DNA from: Microstegium vimineum
Lineage: Eukaryota; Streptophyta; Magnoliopsida; Poales; Poaceae
NCBI GenBank assembly: GCA_022036555.1
Contig: CM039123.1
Location: 14,606,326 to 14,670,325, forward strand
DNA length: 64,000 nucleotides
Direction: 5' to 3'
Every line of letters begins with the position of its first letter. Within the stretch, counting starts at the first letter, position 1. The notes under the pieces are model-generated. The model was not told the origin of the DNA. It searched no databases and saw only the letters and a list, made by a program, of their open reading frames with translations. The translations under genes were made by a program, and so were the position numbers. This document shows positions 56,360 to 64,000 of this stretch, piece after piece.

Positions 56360-57035
56360 TCATTTATTTGGAACAATGCATGTCAGCCTCCAACGAGACA
56401 CCCATATATATAGTCATTTCATTTTAGTTTGAGCTAATGTTTGCTTCGAATAAACCGTGCACAACTTAGTTATGGAGACGGGCATGCTTGCGGCTGATGT
56501 GTCAAAGCGGACATGTTTTGTTGTAATTTATTAATCGTACAATATGTATTCTTTGCTTTGGTCAAGGAGTAATGGATTTAGTTTCTTGGATAAATGCGCA
56601 TCATTTCTTCGTGGTTCGCCTGATCCTGACGTAAGTGTTGAAAGCTCGTTGTTAGCACATCTAAATGTCCAAGAATTTTTTGTTTAGTTGAAAAATACAT
56701 AGAAGCTAATCGAGAACAGAAGCTACTTTTTTCTACTTTTAATTTAGAATATTCTGAATTCAAAATTTGATTTAAACTAAATTTATCGTCAATTATATTA
56801 CTGTCCAGACAACTAAGCAAAGGTAAATATGAAGCACTGATTCCATGAGCTGTATTATATTATATAAGCAGCTCACCGTCGTCCTGAGTCACCAAGGTGG
56901 GACTAATCACCTCGAACGGCGTTGCATAGATGCATCTGGCTTCACGCGTTGTTGTTGCTTTGCATGTGATCCAAGAGAAAGAGCTAGATGGCTCGGGTCT
57001 TGTTGCTATCCTTTCTAGGCTAGTACCGATTGCAT
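56360..57035. other. 3' flank of glycine-rich gene 3, no further gene
   Basis: Likely 3' UTR followed by unremarkable AT-rich DNA. An 80-codon minus-strand frame (56578-56820) lacks any domain. Confidence 0.45.
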
Positions 57036-57039
57036 CTTA

Positions 57040-57715
57040 AATTTTCCTTTTTTTCTTTTTCTTTTTTTTCTCTTGCGAAATAAATCAAATTGATAAATGT
57101 GCTCTCGTGCACTTGAAAATTGCCACAATGCCACTTGTTAATTATAATGCATTGTAGGTCGTTATTTTGAATTGAATTTTCATATACCGATCATGTTCGA
57201 TAGAATTTCTCTCAAATTGGTTTGTTTTCGAAATTCTCAATATTTCATAGGTTCGTGTTTCTTTACTTTACCATTTTCGATTTCGTTTTTTTATTCAAAA
57301 TGTAAAAATACGTAGAAAATGGTTGAGGAGTTTTCGACCGAGTTTGATTGTTTTTATCCCTAGGGTCGTTTTCTATTTTTTTATTTCTTTATTACATTCC
57401 TTTTCTTTTTTTTCTCTATGATGTTTTATTATTCTTTTTATTATATTTATTTTTTAGTCTAATTAATTGTTTTCTCGCTCATCTTTTCTTTTCTTTTTGT
57501 TGGTTTTTTTATTTTAATTTACATTTATTAGTTCACTTTCTTCTCTTTAATTTTACTTTTTGTTTCTTATTTATTTATTTATTTAGTCCAAGAGATGGCC
57601 GTACATTCAATTTTATTTTTTATTCCCTCTATTTTTATTTTATTTTGATTTATTCTTTTATTCCTTTTATAGTTTCTTTTCTATTTTGTTTCTTCTATTA
57701 TGTATTCTGAACCGT
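57040..57715. repeat. T-rich low-complexity tract
   Basis: Dominated by TTTTATTT and TTCTTTT on the plus strand. It produces a long Phe/Leu-rich frame (57348-57710) that has no other coding property. Strand bias continues to about 58050. Confidence 0.75.
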
Positions 57716-58089
57716 TATTAGCCAATGTTTGATGCTCCTCTTCACACGAACTAATGGTGTTTTTTTTTCTATATCGCTGGGCTGACCATCTAAAATGAAT
57801 ATGTTGGTATGCTATTATTTGGCCAAACAACTAGATCCAAGTACAGAAATGCTATTGAGCTACGAGCAAGGCAACACCACCCATGCTAGGTGTGTTTTTA
57901 TTTATAGTTTCTTCTATTTCTTTTGCATTTCTAGTATCTTTGGTTTTTGTTCCTTTTTTCTATATCTTTTTTGTCCTTTTATTCTTATTTATTTTATTAT
58001 TGTAATTAAGATTTTAATTCTTTTCTTTTCATCTTTATCTTTTTTCATTTATTTCTTCTTTCTTATACTCCAAGTATACATACAGTGTT

Positions 58090-58562
58090 TTCAGTGTTCA
58101 TGTAGGACATATGAGATTTTTATGATTATATTTAAGAATCATATTGGACTTGTGATGTTTAAGTAGTATTCATGATGTTATTATTTTTTCTATTACATGT
58201 TTCTTTTTTATTATTTTTGTTTCTACATATGTCTTGTTTGTGATGTTCACTTATATACATGTGATTTTCTATATTATATTTTTGAATGCTCACCCATTAT
58301 ATTTAAGTTTTGCATAGTACTCGTAAGATGTTCTATGACATATTTGTTTATTCTAATAGCAACTATGTAATGTGCTATGTGTTTTTTATTATATTCATTT
58401 TATGTGTTGTTCAATATTTAGTACACTTGTGATGTTCTATTATGTGCTTTTGGATATTTAGTTATATAGTTTTCCTTTAATTTTTATGTCTGTAAAAATT
58501 ATATCCATGATGCATTCTTCGTATACTTGTTTATTGTTCATATAATATTCAAATGTTTATAG

Positions 58563-58606
<44 letters not shown>

Positions 58607-59600
58607 GTTCTTTCAAATATTATCATGTTCTTTCTAAATTTTGTCTAGTTTTTTCTTCTTCAATATATTACTTTAATTAATTTTTTTTATGTTTATTTTT
58701 ACTCTTTGTATTTTCTATGTCTCGTGAGATATATGACATGTTTATATAGTATACATGTGGTGTCCTGGGATGTATTTTGTGATGTCCATGAAATATACGT
58801 GCGATGTTGATGTTGTAAACATGTGATGTTTTATGATATCTCTTGAGATATTCAGATAGTATAAATGAGTTGTTCTATAATTATCTTTGAGTATTGATAT
58901 AGTACGTGTCAAATGTTATATGGTATATTTTAGATTGTTTAAATAGTATCATGTGATGTTCTTAAATGTTTCTCTATATTTTTTATTTTCTTATTCTTTG
59001 TTATTTTACTTGAATCAAGTAGTTTGTTTTTCATTTTTATTTTTAACTTTAATTTTTTATATTCCATAAGATATATGTTATGTTCCTGTAATATACATGT
59101 CATATTTATGTTCATGTAGTATAAGTGGAATATTTTATGTTTGTGATATTCACATAGTATATATGATGTTCTTTAATGAATTTTTTATGTTCACATAGAA
59201 TAAATGGCATGTTCCATGATTTCTTTAAGTATTCATGTATTATCTAGGCTAGAGATGTTCTATTAATATCTATTTGAAAATCTGAAGTTCTAAAGTTTTA
59301 TTATACTTTTTTCATGCTTTTTACCACATTATATTCCATTTTCACTTCCACTAATTTACATTTATTATTATTTATTTATTTATTCAATATTTTGATTTTT
59401 TTACTTTGTCTTCTCCTTTTCCCTTGTTTACATTTTCCTATTATATATATTTTCCATTTTTATTATATGTCCCATAATACATTTTTGTTCACACAGTATT
59501 AATGTTTTTATTCATGTTATCTATGTATCTTTAATTATTCACATAGTATCTATATATTCTCTATAGTAATTTTAGATTATTTGAGTAGTATCTATGTTAT
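58090..59600. repeat. Degenerate AT-rich tandem array, unit about 40-50 bp
   Basis: Variants of ATATAGTATACATGTGATGTTCTATGATAT-type units recur throughout: GTATACATGTGGTGTCC (58750), GTAAACATGTGATGTTTTATG (58827), ATAGTATCATGTGATGTTC (58940), AATATACATGTCATATTTATG (59090), ACATAGAATAAATGGCATGTTC (59192). Spacing varies and copies are heavily diverged, so this is an old minisatellite. The exact period needs a self-alignment. Confidence 0.6.
58566..58604. repeat. (TA)n microsatellite
   Basis: About 19 uninterrupted TA units inside the degenerate array. Confidence 0.95.
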
Positions 59601-59798
59601 GTCTTTGGAAACCTAGAACATCACTTGTATTGCATAAAAAAGAATGTTCTATCATCATGAAATAAATGTTCATTAATAAAATGTTATCTAAATATATGTC
59701 TGTTAGATCTTATTTTGAAGGATTTATTCTAAGAAACAAAATAGTATAATCAAAATTTTGGTTTAGATACACGGTTTAGCATATATATACTTTTTTAT

Positions 59799-60111
59799 GG
59801 GCTCGTTTGATACAACTCATAATAGATTTATGAGCTATTGCGAGCTGTTTTTTAGCAAACACTTATTTTCAATACAGCTTCACTCATAAAGTTGTTTTTC
59901 TCCTCCTTTCACAAAGATATGAAGTGAGATGAAATTGAAAAAAGTAGCTTATTTAGCTCGCTCTCTCCCATTTCTCTCTCATATCCATGCATAAAGTTGT
60001 TGGTGCAGCTATTTATCAAATATTTTTTTTCAAAATAGCTCAGTTTCACCTAAAAAGTTGCTCATTAAACTATTTTCTAAAAAATCAAGGTGAGCTGTGT
60101 CAAACAGACCC
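59799..60111. mobile_element. hAT-type MITE, about 313 bp
   Basis: GGGCTCGTTTGATACAACTC at the left and GAGCTGTGTCAAACAGACCC at the right are inverted repeats. The interior has AGCTTATTTAGCTCG and repeated AAAGTTG motifs. An 8-bp target duplication is not evident, so the edges may be off by a few bases. Confidence 0.65.
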
Positions 60112-60224
60112 TAAATTCTTAAAAAAAATGTGTTACCATCCGTTGAGTGTTCACGGAAGCCATGCAGTGTTTTATTTCTACATGGGCCTCGTCTGCTGCA
60201 TGCGCGGACCCACAACCTACTAAA

Positions 60225-60845
60225 AATAACTTTGGTGGGCACATAAGGACGTTGATCGGCGGGCGACCACGTTTCACCTAGGTTGGCAGCTAGCACGACC
60301 CGTCACCTCGCCGTCCAAGGAGGGCACAAGAGGAGCGGCTCCATGGACAGGACCATCTCACCGTTTGAGGGCGAGTCTCTACGCTAATGTCGGTGATGCC
60401 GAACTACGCCAAGATGGTTGTGCTCGACGACAAGATCGATGAACTTGCACCCACATCTGATGAGCGGGGCTTTCGATATGGTGGTCGTGGCTTGGATCTA
60501 GTGAGGAGCGCATAGATCTAGCTAGCGAAGATGACGGTTCATCGATGGGCTCAGTGGGCTCGTCAGGCTTGTCGATGGGCTTTTCTTTTCTTTTTTATTT
60601 TTATAATCTATTAACGTAGCCAAGCATTTTGACTGCCTACGAAAATAACTATTAATGTAGGTGTGATGCTTAAGGTGTCTATCTCCATTAATAGATATTA
60701 ACCGTTAATCTATTAATCGAGACTGGCAAAATGTCTACCGCCATAGATCTGCATTAACCCAGACTTTCGACGCAAGCGTTTGCTTTGCCCGCCTTGAAAA
60801 GCCCAAAACGACCGTCTCCTAGAAAAATATTGCAGTAGCGTGTTT
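60225..60845. mobile_element. Right-hand part of a CACTA-like element
   Basis: From about 60590 short inverted motifs occur (TCTATTAACG, ACTGCCTACG, CTCCATTAATAG, GTCTACCGCCATAG, TTGCCCGCCTTG), followed by CTCCTAGAAAAATATTGCAGTAGCGTG at 60840, which is close to a CACTA right end (TAGTG) but changed by one insertion. The 60480-60580 segment repeats GATGGGCTCGT/AGTGGGCTCGT. No left end was found. Confidence 0.4.
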
Positions 60846-60849
60846 CCAT

Positions 60850-61215
60850 TTTTTAGAGCTCCAATTTATTTACCCCTTCCTGCTCTTATGCCATCAAGTG
60901 CTTACACTATCACTCTATAAGAATAGGTAGCACAAGGTGCTAATCTCACTTTAATTATGAACGTCTGCTCTACAATGACTTTTGGAAACCTTATCAAACG
61001 TCTAGGCATTTCTCTAATTTTAAGTAGCCTCAAAAGACTAAGTTGCCCGATTTTGTATATATAGTACTCCGTACAAACAATCAAAATAGTTATTGACCGA
61101 ACGGTCATATTCAAAATGTGAAGATAGGGTGAACTGAGCGATCTCAGCTAGTTAGGTAGGGCCGCCCAGCGAAATATATAGGCCCTGTGCCAAATTATAT
61201 ATAGGCCCATAAATT
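60850..61215. other. No feature recognised
   Basis: Mixed AT-rich DNA; a 70-codon frame on the minus strand lacks support. Confidence 0.4.
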
Positions 61216-61220
61216 AACTA

Positions 61221-61377
61221 CCCTCTCTATTCGTAAAAGTATCACTAGAAAATATATTTTCATAATATGATTATATGTTTTCATTATACAACTGCTCTTT
61301 TTTATAAATTTAGTCAAAAATAAAAAGTCTTGACTAGAAACAGCTCTAGGAATTAGTTTATTTAGAGACAAAGGGAG
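61221..61377. mobile_element. Stowaway MITE, 157 bp, TSD TA
   Basis: CCCTCTCTATTCGTAAA at the left and AGAGACAAAGGGAG at the right (reverse complement CTCCCTTTGTCTCT) with TA on both sides. The inner TTTAGTCAAAAATAAAAAGT is characteristic of grass Stowaway elements. Confidence 0.75.
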
Positions 61378-61533
61378 TATCAAATAATAACAGACTATTA
61401 CTAAATGGAGTAACACATAATAGTAACAATAGTAATAGGTTATTTCTATTGCTCTAGACGGTTTTGGATCCATCAAAAATAAATACTAGCCCCTCTAGTG
61501 CTCAAATACAAAACATTTTGAACAACCACATTA

Positions 61534-61616
61534 TCTAAAAACATAGATGTTTGACTACTTTTTTTATCAGAATATTCTAAAAACATAGATGTTTGACTAC
61601 TTTTTTATCAGAATAT
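61534..61616. repeat. 42-bp tandem duplication
   Basis: The unit beginning TCTAAAAACATAGATGTTTG and ending TATCAGAATAT is present twice (61534-61575, 61576-61616), differing by one T in a run. A recent duplication. Confidence 0.9.
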
Positions 61617-62250
61617 ATTAAAATTAAGCTTCTAATAAAGTTATTTTCATGAAGAGTCAATAAATACAAATAGTTATGTTATGCTTTAAATATCAGATGT
61701 AACCAAAGCTTTAAATGTTTGAGTTCTATCTTACCGGTGGCTATCACGGCAGATGGCAAGGACAGGGCATCATGGCCCGGCTCGAGGCCCACCTTTTTGG
61801 CCTGGCCCGGGCTAGCATGGCCCAAGAGAGTAAGCCATGCCTAGGTCACATCTCAGGCAGGACACGACACGGTCCACTTCATGAGAGGCTAGTGGCGTCT
61901 CGATGCCTCACATGGCCTGTTAAGAATCCTCACAAGCATACACGGGTGGACACAACACGGGAACATGGATGTACACATGACACCCGATAATTATTACAAA
62001 AAGTTCGAAATTAGGAGGAATCTAATAGCCAAATAGATTTAGGTTAGGGTTTGAGTGCTTAGCTTCGCATAGCATGAAGGAAAGAGAAAGCCAGAAGGGA
62101 TGGGAATACCTGGTGGGTGCACGCCACTAGCGAAAAGACCGACGAAGGCATTAGCACCTGTCGCAAGGCGGCGATGGCGGCCCACCGTCGGGGAGCAAGA
62201 GGGGGGTGAGAGAGACGGATAGAAATGCACGAACGGAGGGGGGATGGTGC
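61617..62250. other. No gene; GGCCC-rich patch
   Basis: 61740-61960 repeats GGCCCGG and CATGGCCC motifs around a 91-codon frame without domain. Nothing else supported. Confidence 0.4.
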
Positions 62251-62345
62251 GGACATCCTTCTTAGTCTGAGGTTTTTCGGCGATGGCGTCCGGGGGATGC
62301 GGCGGACATCCTACTTAGTCCGAGGTTTTTTGGCGATGGCGTAGG
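62251..62345. repeat. 53-bp tandem duplication
   Basis: GGACATCCTTCTTAGTCTGAGGTTTTT, then CGGCGATGGCGT, recurs at 62304 with few changes (CTACTTAGTCCGAGG, TTGGCGATGGCGT). Confidence 0.8.
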
Positions 62346-62565
62346 GATAGCGCACCCGCACGGGAAGAGGGAGGAGAATTCCAAGTTGATACACCATGCG
62401 GAGGTCATACTCATATCAGGTGAAGGGTCGTCTGATGAGTGAGATCCAGAGCAAATCAAGCACTAGATGCAGGAAAGCCAGGTTTGGTGCCATTTTTTGT
62501 CTTGTTTTGAACAAAGATTGCATAGTTATCTTCATGCGGAGTTAAACTTAGGGAACACTAACTAT

Positions 62566-62887
62566 GGGTGTGTTTGGTTGGGCTTTTGGCCCCAATGGCC
62601 AAAAGCTCAACCAAAGGGCCTGCTTTTGGAAGCAGCTTTTTCATAGTACATTTTTGAAAGCTGGTTTGACTCTGATTTTGGCTTTTGGCTTTTGACTTTT
62701 GAAAATGGGTGAAGTAAAAAACTATTTCACAATTATTTCAAGGGAGATAAAGATACAAGGTATATTTGATACTTGATTAACCGAACAGCTTTCAGCTTTT
62801 CTACAGCTCACAGCCCACAACAGTTTTCTCACAGCTCACAACCCACAATAGTTTTTCACAACCGCCATAGCCCAACCAAACGCACCC
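62566..62887. mobile_element. hAT/Tourist-like MITE, about 322 bp
   Basis: GGGTGTGTTTGGTTGGGCTT at the left pairs with AGCCCAACCAAACGCACCC at the right. The complementarity extends outward through ACTAT/ATAGT, so the terminal repeat is about 24 bp. The interior has AAAAGCTCAACC and CTCACAGCCCACAACAG repeats. The target duplication cannot be separated from the inverted repeat. Confidence 0.75.
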
Positions 62888-63047
62888 ATAGTTGGTGGTG
62901 GCTAACAAATTGTGGTTGTTTTCTTGACACCTTGAACTATAGTAGTGATGAGATTTGTGTAGATGCGCATTGTTGGGATAAATTATATATATATTGGATC
63001 CTGAGATGGTTGGCGCAAAAGGATCCTCAAGTTTGGCTCAAGTCTGC

Positions 63048-63700
63048 TAGTCTATCTCGATGGACTTGAGCTTTCTAAACAACTCATCCAGGGTGAGGGT
63101 ATCGTAGTTGAGTGACTCAATGATAGCAGAGACCTTCACTTCCCAAACCCTCTGATGTAGGGTGTGTAGTAACTTGAGAGCCATCTCATGATCATCAAAG
63201 GGTAGCTAACTAGCTATAGCTTGTTGGCCCACATATTGTTGACAATTGTCTGGAAGCAAGACAATAAAGAATCAACATACTCTCCTAGCAACTTAGCAAA
63301 GTTCTCGAATCATGTCGGTATGTTTCAAAGAGTCTGGTTTTGATTTGGGAAGTCCCCTCATGATACCTCTTAAGATTATCCCATATCCCTCAAGAAACAT
63401 ACAAAGTTGAGACACCTGCTCAAACTTAGAAAACGAAAGACACAAGAAAATTGCATTATGCGCCCAACTATTGCCATTGTGTTGGTCAATCTGCTCTTGA
63501 CTGATACGAGCAGCAAGAATAACATAATTTTGATCCTCACAAATCTCTCAAACCCACGAGCCTATGTTGTGGATATTTGCAAACATGTGAATCTTCTAAT
63601 ATGGATAATTTGTTAAATCAAAGGACAATGACATGTCTGAACCACGCTCCATATAGAATTCATGAATCATGGACCAACTAAGGTGGAATGATCCTTAACT
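63048..63700 (-). pseudogene. Ty1-copia gag (UBN2-type) fragment, decayed
   Basis: On the minus strand the clearest part is 63200-63048: DDHEMALKLLHTL, RVWEVKVSAIIES, NYDTLTLDELFRKLKS, the conserved C half of copia gag. Upstream parts (63210-63690) are broken by stops and frameshifts, with only the LPKSKPDSL and DNCQQYV pieces recognisable. The primer site and LTR follow at the right, so the order is LTR - PBS - gag on the minus strand, as expected. Confidence 0.72.
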
Positions 63701-63714
63701 GGCTCCAATACTAA
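63701..63714 (-). promoter_or_regulatory. Primer-binding-site-like sequence
   Basis: Minus strand TTAGTATTGGAGCC resembles the initiator-tRNA site TGGTATCAGAGCC with changes, and lies between gag and the LTR edge. Confidence 0.5.
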
Positions 63715-63715
63715 T

Positions 63716-64000
63716 TGAAGTACCATAACAATGTGCAGTGTTGAAGCTCTATATATACTTATTGGCCAGCTTTGGGAGACATCTCTTGGCACTTTGATAT
63801 ATTTGACATCCCTTTGAGCTGAGCATACTCCCTCCCAGTCATCTTCTTGCATGATAGTGCAAATCAAAGTGAGATTGAGTGATTCCAAGTGCTTGTGCTT
63901 ATGTAGTTACATCTAGTGGCACATGGAGATCATTTTTGTTGTTGATTTCTTGTTACTCTTGGTGTTTGCCGACACCTAGATGGCTTGGCACAACGATGGA
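63716..64000 (-). mobile_element. Partial copia LTR cut by the window end
   Basis: On the plus strand it starts TGAAGTACCATAAC directly after the primer site. The other edge would lie beyond 64000. Confidence 0.5.

Noticed and set aside
57348..58166. Phe/Leu-rich frames that look like membrane proteins
   Set aside because: Translation of T-rich low-complexity DNA; no ordinary codon use or start context.

Overview
The window is nuclear DNA from a grass, most likely a panicoid (maize, sorghum, Miscanthus or sugarcane type). The signs are large En/Spm (CACTA) transposons whose ends carry TTTGCCGAG-type subterminal repeats, Stowaway and hAT miniature elements, Helitron 3' ends, decayed Ty1-copia gag sequences, and spliced genes with GT/AG introns. 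I see no rRNA or tRNA gene, no CRISPR and no bacterial-style operon. Only three host genes are convincing: three dispersed paralogues of a secreted glycine-rich (cell-wall type) protein family, each with a TATAAATA box about 70-80 bp upstream of its ATG. Nearly everything else is mobile DNA, much of it nested.

Layout. 0-5.2 kb: a hAT-superfamily transposase gene (TTF zinc finger, DUF4371-like, hAT dimerisation end), broken by three nonsense codons and by a 923-bp CACTA insertion with a GTT target duplication. 5.25-16.05 kb: a complete 10.8-kb CACTA element (TSD TTA) with two decayed minus-strand genes, TNP2 transposase and a Transposase_24/Ulp1-protease-like gene. 16.05-21.05 kb: a candidate gene-capturing Helitron with a well-formed 3' terminus. 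21-25.4 kb: a Stowaway MITE, a 631-bp foldback, and a nest of MITEs containing a 224-bp CACTA MITE. 26.6-27.2 kb: glycine-rich protein gene 1 (minus). 28-33.5 kb: LTR-like and Helitron-end fragments, a second copy of the 224-bp CACTA MITE, and a Stowaway split by a complete 770-bp Helitron. 33.9-34.7 kb: glycine-rich protein gene 2 (plus). 35-39 kb: another Helitron 3' end with exon-like segments upstream of it, and an 8-bp-TSD hAT MITE. 39.5-44.5 kb: truncated copia gag plus LTR (minus), next to a second LTR with its own primer binding site. 44.47-54.92 kb: two CACTA elements of one family lying 25 bp apart, the second a 9.2-kb element (TSD GAT) with decayed TNP2 and Transposase_24-type genes. 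55.6-56.4 kb: glycine-rich protein gene 3 (plus). 57-60 kb: a T-rich tract and a degenerate AT-rich tandem array. 60-64 kb: MITEs, CACTA-end debris and a copia gag fragment running into an LTR cut by the window edge.

How it fits together: the three glycine-rich genes look like one ancestral tandem cluster stretched apart by transposon insertion. The transposon genes are damaged (nonsense codons, 1-bp indels, an internal deletion), so none is likely to make a full protein, although several elements keep precise termini and could in principle be mobilised by proteins supplied elsewhere. I found no convincing new biological system. The most informative signals are the nested insertions with exact target duplications, the block of subterminal repeats inside the 10.8-kb CACTA element, the Ulp1-like active site kept in a decayed gene, the Helitron inside a Stowaway, and the 631-bp foldback.
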